From Desulfovibrio sp. OH1186_COT-070 (GTDB taxonomy: Bacteria; Desulfobacterota; Desulfovibrionia; Desulfovibrionales; Desulfovibrionaceae), in assembly GCF_003860215.1 (NCBI RefSeq), contig NZ_RQYH01000005.1, positions 43,729-107,728 on the forward strand: 64,000 nt of DNA. Reading direction: 5' to 3'. Shown here one piece after another: positions 34,744 through 43,466 of this stretch; the stretch's first letter is position 1; each line of letters starts with the position of its first letter. The position numbers and the translations under genes were made by a program. Below the pieces are notes generated by a model. It was given only the letters and a program-made list of their open reading frames with translations. It ran no database searches and was not told the origin of the DNA.

Positions 34744-35816
34744 TAGTGATTTTCCTTTTCGGTAAGCAGGGTATGCAATTCTTCCATGAACGCGGCCAGC
34801 AGGTTCTCCTGTCCGTGCACCGAACGGATCACCTCTCCCTTGCGAAAAATGATGCCCTTGTCACGCCCTCCGGCCAGACCGAGATCTGCCTCTCTGGCTT
34901 CGCCGGGGCCGTTGACCACACAGCCCATGACAGCAACCTTGATGGAAGCCGTGGACATGGCCAGGCGTTCTTCAACCGCATGCGCAAGAGAAAAAAGATC
35001 GATTTCCGTACGTCCGCATGTGGGGCAGGAGATGATCTCCGGACCACGGGAGCGCAGGCCGACAGCGCGCAGTATCTCCCAGGCCACGGCAACTTCTTCT
35101 GCGGGGTCTGCCGTGAGGGAAACCCGCAGGGTGTCTCCGATGCCTTCATGCAGCAGTATTCCCAGCCCAACGGCGGATTTTACCGTGCCGCGCATCTTGC
35201 CCCCGGCTTCCGTCACGCCTATGTGCAAGGGATAGTCGCACGCCTTTGCCAGCATCCGGTATGCGGTCACGGTGTCCTGCACTGAAGAGGACTTGAGGGA
35301 AATCTTGGTTGCAAAAAAACCGCGGTCCTCCAGCAGCCGCACATGCCCGAGGGCGCTTTCCACCAGAGCTTCGGGGCAAGGCCCCCCGTACTTGTGAAGC
35401 AGATGTTTTTCCACCGATCCGGAGTTGACCCCGATGCGGATAACCGCGCCGCAGCTTTTAGCCGCGTCCACCACGCGGTGCACATGTGCGGCGGAGCCGA
35501 TATTGCCCGGATTGATGCGCAGGCCCTCCAGACCGGCCTCCACTGCCGCCACAGCCAGCCTGTGGTCAAAGTGAATGTCCGCGATAAGGGGAAGTTTTGT
35601 TCCGGCACGGATGGCAGGCAGGGCGGCTGCGGCCTTCACGTCCGGCACAGCCAGACGCACGGCCTCGCAACCGTGTGCCTCCAGTTTGGCGATCTGTGCC
35701 AGCGTTTCCGCCACATTCCGCGTGTCGGTATTGGTCATGCTCTGCACGAGAACGGGCGCCCCCCCTCCCACAGTCAGAGCCCCCAAACGAACAGCACGCG
35801 TCTTTTTTACAGGCAT
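34743..35816 (-). CDS. ispG: 4-hydroxy-3-methylbut-2-en-1-yl diphosphate synthase
   Basis: IspG (GcpE) is a [4Fe-4S] enzyme making HMBPP in the MEP pathway. The 357-residue protein has [11 protein letters not shown] at the N-terminus, [23 protein letters not shown], and the cluster cysteines in [11 protein letters not shown] and [22 protein letters not shown] lies about five bases before the ATG; a longer open frame upstream is not needed. It is the first gene of the seven-gene operon to dxs and has a possible promoter upstream. Confidence 0.97.
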   Translation of the reverse strand: MPVKKTRAVRLGALTVGGGAPVLVQSMTNTDTRNVAETLAQIAKLEAHGCEAVRLAVPDVKAAAALPAIRAGTKLPLIADIHFDHRLAVAAVEAGLEGLRINPGNIGSAAHVHRVVDAAKSCGAVIRIGVNSGSVEKHLLHKYGGPCPEALVESALGHVRLLEDRGFFATKISLKSSSVQDTVTAYRMLAKACDYPLHIGVTEAGGKMRGTVKSAVGLGILLHEGIGDTLRVSLTADPAEEVAVAWEILRAVGLRSRGPEIISCPTCGRTEIDLFSLAHAVEERLAMSTASIKVAVMGCVVNGPGEAREADLGLAGGRDKGIIFRKGEVIRSVHGQENLLAAFMEELHTLLTEKENH

Positions 35817-35856
35817 TGCATCTCCCCAAAAACAGCACATCCCGGAACAGCGAAAT

Positions 35857-35885
35857 TTTTTACGGCATTTCGCCATTCAAGCCAA
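35857..35885 (-). promoter_or_regulatory. Possible sigma-70 promoter of the ispG-dxs operon
   Basis: On the minus strand, TTGGCT (four of six), 17 bases, then TAAAAA (four of six), about 40 bases upstream of ispG. The match is modest; it is the best candidate in the divergent gap with the FlgO-type genes. Confidence 0.4.
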
Positions 35886-35952
35886 GCAGGGGCATGGAAC
35901 ATGTCTTGCATATTTTTGCCGCAGGGCGGCCGCATGCCATTTTTTTCCGGCC

Positions 35953-35979
35953 TCAAGTTCTCCTGCGCCCCGCCGATAT
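35953..35979 (+). promoter_or_regulatory. Sigma-28 (FliA)-type promoter of the FlgO-like cluster
   Basis: TCAAGTTC, 11 bases, then GCCGATAT. The enterobacterial FliA consensus is TAAAGTTT-N11-GCCGATAA; 13 of 16 positions agree and the spacing is exact. It lies 30 bases before the ATG of the first FlgO-type gene and supports a flagellar role for the cluster. Confidence 0.75.
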
Positions 35980-36009
35980 GCCCTTACAGAAGAACCTGTT
36001 GAGGATACC

Positions 36010-36678
36010 ATGCCCACACTTTTTCGCATTTCGCTGCTCTGCCCGTTGCTGGCGCTTCTTGCCGCCTGCGCCGCATCGCCCCAGTCCTCCGGATATATTG
36101 ATGCCGTGGAGCTCAAACTCAAAAGCCGCGAACTGGCGGATCAGATGCTCGCCACCATGCCCAACGATGCCCTGCAAGGGTACGTTGCCATGCCCACATC
36201 CTTTGTGAATCAAAACAATACGGCACAGAGTTCGTCTCTGGGCAGGCTCATGGCGGAATCGCTTTTTTACGAATTTCAGCAGCGGGGTTTTCCCACCAGG
36301 GAATACCGCCTGACGGGCAATATTTCTGTCCAGGGAGGGCGCAGCGATCTCGCTCTGGCGGCCAACCAGCTTGTGTCCACGACAGGACAAAAGTGGGCCG
36401 CTCTGGTTGTGGGCACCTATTATGTGGACAAGGATGCGACCTTTGTCAATGCGCGCCTTGTGCGCGCGAGCGATGGGCTGGTCTTGCGCACCGGGCAGCT
36501 TGTGCTGGTCAACACCCCCATTGTGCGCCGCATGGGAAAACCCGTGCAGCCCCCAAAGCCCGCCGCTTCTGGCGGAAGCCTCATAGCCCGACCGCAACCC
36601 AAACCAGTGCCCCCGCCGCTGTACACACCGGCCAGTGAGATACGCAGCGGCAAGATGCGCATCACACAGGGCAGATAA
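36010..36678 (+). CDS. FlgO-family outer-membrane lipoprotein
   Basis: A 222-residue lipoprotein: signal peptide and lipobox (LLALLAACAAS, Cys20), then a FlgO-type domain with SSLGRLMAESLFYEFQQRGF, YRLTGNISVQ and TGQKWAALVVGTYYVDKDAT. FlgO and relatives are outer-membrane flagellar proteins of polar flagella, needed for stability or assembly of the outer rings. The last third is proline-rich (KPVQPPKP, KPVPPPL) and probably flexible. GAGG lies about six bases before the ATG. It is the first gene of three under a sigma-28-like promoter; its stop overlaps the next start (TAATG). Confidence 0.83.
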   Translation: MPTLFRISLLCPLLALLAACAASPQSSGYIDAVELKLKSRELADQMLATMPNDALQGYVAMPTSFVNQNNTAQSSSLGRLMAESLFYEFQQRGFPTREYRLTGNISVQGGRSDLALAANQLVSTTGQKWAALVVGTYYVDKDATFVNARLVRASDGLVLRTGQLVLVNTPIVRRMGKPVQPPKPAASGGSLIARPQPKPVPPPLYTPASEIRSGKMRITQGR

Positions 36679-37019
36679 TGCCGGGAAAAACCATGAATAC
36701 CCTACCCCGAAAACTCTTTATTCTCTGTTGCGTGGCGGCTCTGCTCATGCCCGTGCATGCGGACGGCCCCCAGGCAAACCCTGCCGCAGCCCAATCCTCC
36801 AAAGCCGCTGCGAAAAAATGGAATGCGTACCTGACGGAGGCCGACGAATACAGCCTTGACCATCTTGAAAAAGCGCGCGAATACAGAACCCAGGGGCGGT
36901 ATGAACTGGCCCGGCAGGAATACCTGAAGGCTCTCTCCATTTGTGCTGATCAGCATACGCATGCCATTCTCCAGCGGGAGCTGAACGGCGTTGAACTTCT
37001 TTTGCGCACCATGCGTTGA
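36678..37019 (+). CDS. Small exported protein in the FlgO-like cluster
   Basis: A 113-residue protein with a signal peptide (RKLFILCCVAALLMPVHA) and a helical mature part. The section EADEYSLDHLEKAREYRTQG then RYELARQEYLKALSICADQ resembles a single TPR-like helix pair. No family is assigned. The first ATG overlaps the stop of the previous gene (TAATG); another ATG five codons later (MNTLPRK) may be the real start. It is sandwiched between two FlgO-type genes, so it probably works with them at the cell envelope. Confidence 0.75.
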   Translation: MPGKTMNTLPRKLFILCCVAALLMPVHADGPQANPAAAQSSKAAAKKWNAYLTEADEYSLDHLEKAREYRTQGRYELARQEYLKALSICADQHTHAILQRELNGVELLLRTMR

Positions 37020-37026
37020 GAACACC

Positions 37027-37635
37027 ATGAATCGCTTTACCGTTATTCTTCTTCTCCTTGCGGCACTGCTCATACCCCTGACGGCAGCGGCGGGCAATGT
37101 GCCCGATGCGGGCATCAGCATCGCCAAACAACTGGACAGTCAACTCATGATGCGCTTTGCCGGCAAGGATGAAAACACGAAAAAAAAAGACCGGGAAGCC
37201 CTGGCCCGGTCACAGATCATGATCATGGGCACAACCCCTGTCAATATCAACAATCTGGAAGAAACCTCGCCTCTGGCCCGACAAATAACGGAAGAAATCT
37301 CGCGCTGGCTGATCGACAGGGGCTACCGATTTCAGGAATTGCGCAAGGGCAAATATTTGCGGTTTGACCGGCTGGCCGGAGAATTTCTGCTGACACGCGA
37401 TGTGAGCAAACTGGTCACGACCAGCGCCACCAGCCAGGCTATTCTGGCAGGAACCTATATTGTCAGCGCAAAGCAGGTTCGCTTCAGCATGCGTCTTATC
37501 CATACCAACAGCAATGAAGTTTTGGCCATGGGCACGGCTACGGTTCCCGTGACCGACGACCTGCTGCCCCTGCTTGATGACCGCAAGGGCGGTAGCGACA
37601 GCCTTGTGCCCACCGTGCGCACGCGCTTGCAGTAG
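37027..37635 (+). CDS. Second FlgO-family exported protein
   Basis: A 202-residue protein with a signal peptide (RFTVILLLLAALLIPLTAAA) but no lipobox cysteine, so it is likely a soluble periplasmic partner rather than a lipoprotein. The FlgO-type domain is visible in SPLARQITEEISRWLIDRGY, GEFLLTRDVSKL, QAILAGTYIVSAKQVRFSMR and LIHTNSNEVLAMGTATVPVT. It is distinct from the first FlgO-type protein, so the cluster probably arose by duplication. It begins seven bases after the previous stop. A terminator follows 35 bases after its stop. Confidence 0.83.
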   Translation: MNRFTVILLLLAALLIPLTAAAGNVPDAGISIAKQLDSQLMMRFAGKDENTKKKDREALARSQIMIMGTTPVNINNLEETSPLARQITEEISRWLIDRGYRFQELRKGKYLRFDRLAGEFLLTRDVSKLVTTSATSQAILAGTYIVSAKQVRFSMRLIHTNSNEVLAMGTATVPVTDDLLPLLDDRKGGSDSLVPTVRTRLQ

Positions 37636-37670
37636 CGCCTTGCCCGTACCTGCCTTTCTGTCTATACTCC

Positions 37671-37696
37671 CGTTCCTGCCAACAGGAGCGTTTTTT
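37671..37696 (+). terminator. Intrinsic terminator after the FlgO-like cluster
   Basis: CGTTCCTG and CAGGAGCG form an eight-base stem with one G-T pair and loop CCAA, followed by six T. It closes the three-gene transcript. The remaining bases to ychF show no gene. Confidence 0.8.
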
Positions 37697-37850
37697 CGCA
37701 CGCCGGGCAGAAAGCGGCAATCCAGCTTCAGAAAAACCGAAGCGGCATCAAACCAGAAAGCACGTCGTCACAAAGCGGCGCAAACAGAAAAAGCTGTGCG
37801 CTTCTCGGCACACTGCCCCGGTATGCCGGAAATGCGCACAAGGAGAAAAC

Positions 37851-38951
37851 ATGGCTCTCAGCATCGGCATTGTCGGCCTGCCCAATGTGGGCAAGTCCAC
37901 CCTTTTCAACGCCCTTACCAAGGCGCAGAACGCCCAGGCCGCCAATTACCCGTTTTGTACCATTGAGCCCAACAAGGCCACGGTGGCCGTTCCCGACAGG
38001 CGCGTTGACGCCCTGACCGCCAAGGCGAAACCCAAAAAAACCGTATATGCCAGTGTGGACTTTATTGATATCGCCGGTCTTGTTCGTGGGGCCAGCCAGG
38101 GTGAAGGGCTGGGAAACCAGTTTCTGGCCAATATCAGGGAATGCGCCGCCATTGTGCATGTGGTGCGCTGTTTTGCGGATGACAATGTCACCCATGTTGA
38201 CGGCCGTGTGGATCCCCTGCGGGATGTGGACACCATTGAGACGGAACTGCTGCTTGCTGATGTGCAGAGCCTGGAGCGCCGTCTGGAGCGTTTGCAGAAA
38301 ATGGCCAAGGGCAGCAAGGATGCCAGAATGAGCGCCGATTTTGTCCAGAGCCTGCTGGCCCATATCAACGAAGGCAGGCCTGCCCGAGATTTTCCTCTGC
38401 CCCAAAACGACGCATTGCTGACTGTCTGGAGAGAGTCGGCAATGCTTACGGCCAAGCCCGTCATTTACTGCGCCAATGTTGATGAGGACTCCGTGGCCGA
38501 AGGCAATGCCCTTGCGGGCGCTCTGGAAGACCTTGCCCGCCAGCGCAATGCGGGCTTTTGCCGCATCTGCGCCAAGCTGGAAGAAGATCTGCACGGCCTG
38601 TCGGAAGAGGAGCAGGCAGAAATGCTCTCCTCCTACGGCATCAAGGAAAGCGGCCTTGCCCGTATCATCCGCACCGGCTATGTCACTCTGGGATTGTGCA
38701 GCTATTTCACTGCGGGACCGGACGAGGTCCGCGCGTGGACCATACGCAAAGGCACAAAAGCTCCGCAGGCGGCCGGGGTCATCCATACCGACTTTGAGCG
38801 AGGCTTCATACGGGCGGAAGTCATTGCCTATGAAGATTACATGAGCCGTCCCGGCGAAGCCGCCTGCCGGGCAGACGGCGTTTTGCGGGTGGAGGGCAAG
38901 GAATATGTGGTCAATGACGGCGATATCATGCACTTTTTGTTCAATGTATAG
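37851..38951 (+). CDS. ychF: Ribosome-associated ATPase YchF (OLA1 family)
   Basis: YchF is a P-loop NTPase of the Obg family that prefers ATP and binds the ribosome; it is linked to stress control. At 366 residues it has the family length. The P-loop is GLPNVGKST (9-17), followed by NYPFCTIEPNKATVAVPD, FIDIAGLVRGASQGEGLGN and a C-terminal TGS domain (about 280-366) with AWTIRKGTKAPQAAGVIHTD and NDGDIMHFLFNV. CAAGGAG precedes the ATG. It converges with metY across a long hairpin. Confidence 0.97.
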   Translation: MALSIGIVGLPNVGKSTLFNALTKAQNAQAANYPFCTIEPNKATVAVPDRRVDALTAKAKPKKTVYASVDFIDIAGLVRGASQGEGLGNQFLANIRECAAIVHVVRCFADDNVTHVDGRVDPLRDVDTIETELLLADVQSLERRLERLQKMAKGSKDARMSADFVQSLLAHINEGRPARDFPLPQNDALLTVWRESAMLTAKPVIYCANVDEDSVAEGNALAGALEDLARQRNAGFCRICAKLEEDLHGLSEEEQAEMLSSYGIKESGLARIIRTGYVTLGLCSYFTAGPDEVRAWTIRKGTKAPQAAGVIHTDFERGFIRAEVIAYEDYMSRPGEAACRADGVLRVEGKEYVVNDGDIMHFLFNV

Positions 38952-38969
38952 CCCTGCGCCGCAAAGTAT

Positions 38970-39024
38970 ATGACACTGATGCGCGCAAGCCCTGGCTAGG
39001 GGCTTGCGCGCATCAGTGTCATAA
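38970..39024. repeat. 24-bp perfect hairpin between convergent ychF and metY
   Basis: TATGACACTGATGCGCGCAA continuing GCCC pairs perfectly with its complement around a seven-base loop. Neither side has a T-run. It may stop transcripts from both sides by structure alone or be a repeated element. The core CACTGATGCG resembles the stem of the hairpin between rplS and rnhB. Confidence 0.75.
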
Positions 39025-39041
39025 AAGACGGCAAAACGCCG

Positions 39042-40307
39042 CTATGCCTTGTCCAGAGCTTGCGCAAGATCCGCCAGAATATCGTCAGCATGCTCAAGCC
39101 CCACGGAAAGGCGGATCATGCCCGGCGTGATGCCCGCCTCCTGCAGTTGTGCGTCACTGAGTTGCCGATGGGTGGAGCTGGCCGGATGCAAAACGCAGGT
39201 GCGGATATCGGCCACATGCACCTGAAGAGAAACCAGCTTCAGAGCGTCAAGGAAACGCATGCCGGCATCCCGCCCCCCGCGAAGAGAAAAGGCAGTGACC
39301 CCGCTGCATCCCGCCGGCAGATATTTCTCTGCCAGATGCGCGAGGGGATGGCCCGGCAGGCGGGGATAGTTGACCGACTCCACAGCAGGGTGATGCGCAA
39401 GAAAGTCTGCAACGATTTCAGCGTTGCGGCAGTGTTTTTCCATGCGCATGGGGAGAGTTTCCAGCCCCTGATTGACATAGAACGCGCCCTGCGGGCTTTG
39501 GCAGCACCCCATATCGCGCATGAGCTGGACACGGGCCTTGACGATATATGCGGCCTTGCCGAAAGCCTTGGTATAGACAAGACCGTGGTAGGAGGCGTCC
39601 GGCTCGGTGAATTCGGCAAAACCGCCGCAAGTCCAGTCAAAATTGCCGCTGTCCACAATAACCCCGCCCAGTTGGAGGGCATGCCCGTCCAGATACTTTG
39701 TGGTCGAATGCAGCACAATGTCCGCGCCGTGCTCAAAGGGACGGCACAGCACCGGCGTGGCAAACGTATTGTCAACAATCAGCGGCACATGATGCGCGTG
39801 GGCCAGGTCGGCAATCCGCGTCACATCCAGCACGTTCATGGAGGGGTTGGACAGGGTTTCCGCAAAAAAAGCCCGCGTGTTGGGCCGGAAAGCTTCTTCC
39901 AGCTCTGCGTCGGGGGCATTCTGGTCCACAAACGAAACCTCAATGCCCATTTTCTTCAAGGTTACGGCAAACAGATTGAACGTCCCGCCATAAATGCTGG
40001 AACTGCTGACAACATGATCGCCGCTGCGCGCAAGATTGAGCACAGCCAGGAGAATGGCTGCCTGCCCTGATGAGGTGCACAGGGCCCCGACCCCGCCTTC
40101 GAGGGCAGCGATCTTTTTTTCCACCGCATCAACGGTCGGATTGCCAAGCCGGGAATAGAAAAAACCCTCCCGCTCCAGATCAAAAAGCCCGGCGACTTCT
40201 GCGGCGCTGTCATAGGTAAAGGTTGTGCTCTGGACAATGGGTACAACCCGCGGATCGCCGTTGCCCGGCTGGTAACCCCCATGCAGACACAGTGTTTCTG
40301 TTTTCAT
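39042..40307 (-). CDS. metY: O-acetylhomoserine sulfhydrylase family PLP enzyme
   Basis: This 421-residue Cys/Met-metabolism enzyme uses PLP to form homocysteine from O-acetylhomoserine and sulfide (or related chemistry with cysteine synthesis). The PLP lysine is Lys204 in HSTTKYLDGH, with SRLGNPTVD near residue 55, SSGQAAILLAVL and VDNTFATPVLCRPFEHGAD. The start has GGAGCCGGAAA upstream. It is monocistronic: convergent with ychF and divergent from the hydrogenase operon. In a sulfide-producing organism direct sulfhydrylation is a natural methionine route. Confidence 0.93.
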   Translation of the reverse strand: MKTETLCLHGGYQPGNGDPRVVPIVQSTTFTYDSAAEVAGLFDLEREGFFYSRLGNPTVDAVEKKIAALEGGVGALCTSSGQAAILLAVLNLARSGDHVVSSSSIYGGTFNLFAVTLKKMGIEVSFVDQNAPDAELEEAFRPNTRAFFAETLSNPSMNVLDVTRIADLAHAHHVPLIVDNTFATPVLCRPFEHGADIVLHSTTKYLDGHALQLGGVIVDSGNFDWTCGGFAEFTEPDASYHGLVYTKAFGKAAYIVKARVQLMRDMGCCQSPQGAFYVNQGLETLPMRMEKHCRNAEIVADFLAHHPAVESVNYPRLPGHPLAHLAEKYLPAGCSGVTAFSLRGGRDAGMRFLDALKLVSLQVHVADIRTCVLHPASSTHRQLSDAQLQEAGITPGMIRLSVGLEHADDILADLAQALDKA

Positions 40308-40736
40308 TGTTTTCCGGCTCCTGCGGCCTTTTTAGGGTGTGCAGCATACTGCAAACGCAGTGTGTACGCCAAGAAGCAAACCGTGGCAACTCCGGGTCAG
40401 GGGCAGCATGCACGCCTTTTGGGGGCAAAAAGCACGTGCAGCGGCAAAGCTGTCTGCTCCCCTTTCGGGAAATGTCTGCCGCCGATAACAGAAAATACCT
40501 TTGCATATTGACCGGACAGGACAGCTGGCGTATCATTTGTCAGGCTTTGCATACGCTCGGAGGAGAAAGCATCACAGCAGCAACCCCGGGATGCGGATAA
40601 CCCCGTTTTTCTGCCTGACCGTCTGTGCGCAGCAAACACAATACCACAAGCGGCAGCACGGAAAAACGGCACTTTGCTCTGAAGTGAGCCAAGGGGGGCT
40701 GGACACACTTTCATTCACTTTTGCCAGGAGGCTATT
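40308..40736. other. Intergenic region between divergent metY and the hydrogenase operon
   Basis: These 429 bases hold no gene I can support. The end near hynB contains a clear ribosome binding site (AGGAGG, seven bases before the ATG). I looked for riboswitch, sigma-54 and sigma-70 signals: there is no SAM-box or SAH element before metY that I can trust and no convincing promoter for the hydrogenase. Partial sigma-70 matches occur on both strands. Confidence 0.5.
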
Positions 40737-41684
40737 ATGCGTATTGCCGTGGGGCTGGGCAAAAAAGGCGGCGACAAGCGTCTGGAACGCCAGGGTATCA
40801 ACCGCCGGGATTTCATGAAGTTCTGCACTGCGATAGCGGTAACCATGGGCATGGGGCCATCGTTCGCTTCAGAGGTGGCAGCGGCCCTCACGGGACGGCG
40901 GGCATCTGTCGTGTATCTGCACACCGCGGAGTGTACGGGCTGTTCCGAAGCTCTGCTGCGTACCTACAAACCCTTTATTGACAGCCTGATTCTGGACTCC
41001 ATCTCCCTGGAATATCACGAAACCATCATGGCTGCCTCCGGTGAGGCTGCCGAAGCAACCCTGAAGACCGCAGTGGAAAATCCCGATGGCTTCATATGCA
41101 TGGTTGAAGGGGCCATTCCCACAGGGCTTGACAACAAGTACGGCTATGTGGGCGGGCACACCATGTACGACATTTGCAAAGAAGTGCTGCCCAAGGCCAA
41201 GGCTGTGGTCAATATCGGCACATGCGCCAGTTACGGCGGAGTGCAGGCCGCAAAGCCCAATCCCACCAATGCCAAGGGCGTGAACGAATGTTTCGCCGAA
41301 CTCGGAGTCAAGGGCATCAATATCCCCGGCTGTCCGCCCAACCCCCTGAACATGGTTGGTACGCTTGTCGCCTTCCTGCAAGGCCAAAAAATCGAACTGG
41401 ACGAACTGGATCGTCCGCTCATGTTCTTTGGCCAGAGCGTCCACGACCTCTGCGAACGCCGCAAGCATTTTGATGCGGGCGAGTTCGCTCCGTCCTTCAA
41501 TTCCGAAGAAGCCCGCAAAGGCTGGTGTCTGTACGATCTGGGCTGCAAGGGGCCTGAAACCTACAATAACTGTCCCAAAGTGCTGTTCAATGAAACCAGT
41601 TGGCCGGTGGCTGCCGGGCATCCCTGCATCGGGTGCAGCGAGCCCAATTTCTGGGACGATATGACGCCGTTCTATCAGAACTAG
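40737..41684 (+). CDS. hynB: Periplasmic [NiFe] hydrogenase small subunit
   Basis: The small subunit carries three iron-sulfur clusters that pass electrons from the active site, usually to periplasmic cytochrome c3. The 315-residue precursor starts with a Tat signal (NRRDFMKF, Arg23-Arg24), and the mature protein probably begins near residue 51. Proximal-cluster cysteines are in AECTGCSEA (Cys66, Cys69). The distal site is SVHDLCERR and [11 protein letters not shown]. The medial site ([20 protein letters not shown]) has the Pro seen in [3Fe-4S] enzymes. The subunits fold in the cytoplasm and are exported together. AGGAGG precedes the ATG; hynA starts 10 bases after the stop. Symbols are swapped in some species (hynA for small). 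Confidence 0.97.
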   Translation: MRIAVGLGKKGGDKRLERQGINRRDFMKFCTAIAVTMGMGPSFASEVAAALTGRRASVVYLHTAECTGCSEALLRTYKPFIDSLILDSISLEYHETIMAASGEAAEATLKTAVENPDGFICMVEGAIPTGLDNKYGYVGGHTMYDICKEVLPKAKAVVNIGTCASYGGVQAAKPNPTNAKGVNECFAELGVKGINIPGCPPNPLNMVGTLVAFLQGQKIELDELDRPLMFFGQSVHDLCERRKHFDAGEFAPSFNSEEARKGWCLYDLGCKGPETYNNCPKVLFNETSWPVAAGHPCIGCSEPNFWDDMTPFYQN

Positions 41685-41694
41685 GGGGAAATTC

Positions 41695-43374
41695 ATGAGC
41701 CAAGTCAAAAAAACGCCCCAGAGCACATATTCCGGGCCCATTGTCGTGGATCCGCTGACCCGCATTGAAGGCCACTTGCGCGTTGAAGTGGAAGTGGAAG
41801 GCGGCAAAATCAAGGAAGCCAGAAGCTGTGGAACCCTTTTCCGCGGGCTGGAAACCATCCTCAAGGGCCGCGATCCTCGCGATGTGCAGCATTTTACACA
41901 GCGCACCTGTGGCGTCTGTACATACACGCACGCGCTGGCCTCCACGCGCAGTCTTGAAGATGCCATCAACAAACCCATTCCGGCCAATGCCACATATATC
42001 CGCAACCTCATGCTGGCCATGCTGTTCATCCATGACCATCTGGTCCATTTTTATGCGCTGCATGCCCTTGATTTTGTGGACGTGACCAATGCCTTGAAGG
42101 CAGACCCGGCAAAAGCCGCAAAGCTTGCCCAGTCCTTCTCCCCCCGTCCGGCCAAGGCAGAAGACTTTGCCGCTGTTCAGGCCAAGCTGAAATCCTTTGT
42201 GGAAAGCGGCCAACTCGGCCCCTTCACCAATGCCTATTTTCTCGGCGGGCACGAAGGTTACTACATGGATCCCGAAGCGGATCTGGTGGCCACAGCCCAC
42301 TATCTGGAAGCTCTCCGCGCCCAGGTGGACGTGGCGCGCGCCATGGCCGTCTTTGGCTCCAAAAATCCGCATCCGCAGTTCATGGTGGCTGGCGGCGTGA
42401 CCTGTTATGATGCCCTGACCCCCCAGCGCATCAAGGAATTCCGCGACCTGTACCAGAAAGCCCGCGCCTTTGTTGAAGAAGTCTACATTCCCGACCTGCT
42501 CATGGTTGCCGGATACTACAAGGACTGGGCCTCCATCGGCGGAACTACCAACTTCATGGATTTCGGCGAATTCCCCACGCCCGGAGGGGAGCGGGATCTC
42601 AACACCCGCTGGTACAAACCCGGCATCATTCTGGATCGCAAAATCGGCAATGTTCTGCCCTTTGACCCCACCAAGATTGACGAGCATGTGCGCCACAGTT
42701 GGTATGAAGGCGATCAGGCCCTGCCGCCCTTTGACGGGGAAACAAAGCCCGCCTTCACCAAAATGGGGGACACCGACAGGTATTCCTGGCTCAAGGCTCC
42801 CCGTTATGCGGGCCACTCGGTAGAAACAGGCCCTCTGGCCCAGATGCTGATCGCCTACGGGCAAAACCACAAGGTCATCAAGCCTGTTGTGGATCATGTG
42901 CTGAAAACCCTCGGCGTAGGCCCGGAAGCACTCTTCTCCACCCTGGGGCGCACGGCCGCCCGCGGCATCCAGACCCTGGTCATTACCCGGCAGACGGAAA
43001 ACTGGCTCAACGAATACGAAAACAATATCGTCAAGGACAAGCAGATCGTGGAGGACTATGCGGTTCCCGCCAGCGCCAAGGGCGTGGGCTTTGTGAACGC
43101 GCCGCGTGGCGGCCTCTCCCACTGGATCCGCATTGAGGACGGCAAGGTCGGCAACTTCCAGCTGGTTGTTCCCACCACCTGGAACCTCGGCCCCCGTGAC
43201 GCCAAAGGCATACCCGGCGCAGCGGAAGAAGCCCTGGTGGGCACCCCCATTGCCGACCCCAAGCGCCCTGTGGAAATTCTTCGCACCATCCACTCCTTTG
43301 ACCCCTGTATCGCCTGTGCTGTACACGTCATTGACGGAGAAACCAACGAAGTGCACAAGTTCAAGGTGCTGTAG
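41695..43374 (+). CDS. hynA: Periplasmic [NiFe] hydrogenase large subunit
   Basis: The large subunit holds the Ni-Fe(CN)2CO site and oxidises or makes H2. The 559-residue protein has DPLTRIEGHLRVEVEVE and the Ni ligands Cys72 and Cys75 in RTCGVCT and Cys538 and Cys541 in DPCIACAVH. All four ligand codons are ordinary Cys, so it is a [NiFe] and not a [NiFeSe] enzyme. After His544 the last 15 residues (VIDGETNEVHKFKVL) form the tail removed by the maturation protease. It has no signal of its own and is exported with the small subunit. A hairpin lies between this gene and the protease gene. Confidence 0.97.
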   Translation: MSQVKKTPQSTYSGPIVVDPLTRIEGHLRVEVEVEGGKIKEARSCGTLFRGLETILKGRDPRDVQHFTQRTCGVCTYTHALASTRSLEDAINKPIPANATYIRNLMLAMLFIHDHLVHFYALHALDFVDVTNALKADPAKAAKLAQSFSPRPAKAEDFAAVQAKLKSFVESGQLGPFTNAYFLGGHEGYYMDPEADLVATAHYLEALRAQVDVARAMAVFGSKNPHPQFMVAGGVTCYDALTPQRIKEFRDLYQKARAFVEEVYIPDLLMVAGYYKDWASIGGTTNFMDFGEFPTPGGERDLNTRWYKPGIILDRKIGNVLPFDPTKIDEHVRHSWYEGDQALPPFDGETKPAFTKMGDTDRYSWLKAPRYAGHSVETGPLAQMLIAYGQNHKVIKPVVDHVLKTLGVGPEALFSTLGRTAARGIQTLVITRQTENWLNEYENNIVKDKQIVEDYAVPASAKGVGFVNAPRGGLSHWIRIEDGKVGNFQLVVPTTWNLGPRDAKGIPGAAEEALVGTPIADPKRPVEILRTIHSFDPCIACAVHVIDGETNEVHKFKVL

Positions 43375-43417
43375 GCGCAGCACGCGCGCAGCGTGCTTTC
43401 CGCTGATGTGAAGGAAG

Positions 43418-43447
43418 GGGGCGGGGCATTGCCCCGCCCCAGGCTTT
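43418..43447 (+). terminator. Attenuator-like hairpin between hynA and hynC
   Basis: GGGGCGGGGC and GCCCCGCCCC form a 10-bp stem around ATT, followed by AGGCTTTTTA. It lies 43 bases after hynA and 19 before the protease start. It may lower expression of the protease relative to the structural genes rather than end transcription. Confidence 0.6.
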
Positions 43448-43466
43448 TTATCCACGAGGGATCTTT

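Noticed and set aside
37640..37668. A promoter-like TTGCCC-17-TATACT before ychF
   Set aside because: Transcription from it would start inside the terminator stem at 37671-37696, so it would end at once. It may still act, but I do not list it.
40308..40736. A SAM or SAH riboswitch before metY
   Set aside because: I found partial similarity only and no ordered conserved blocks; a covariance search would decide.
41695..43374. Selenocysteine in the hydrogenase large subunit
   Set aside because: All four nickel-ligand codons are ordinary cysteine codons and no in-frame TGA is present, so it is a [NiFe] enzyme.
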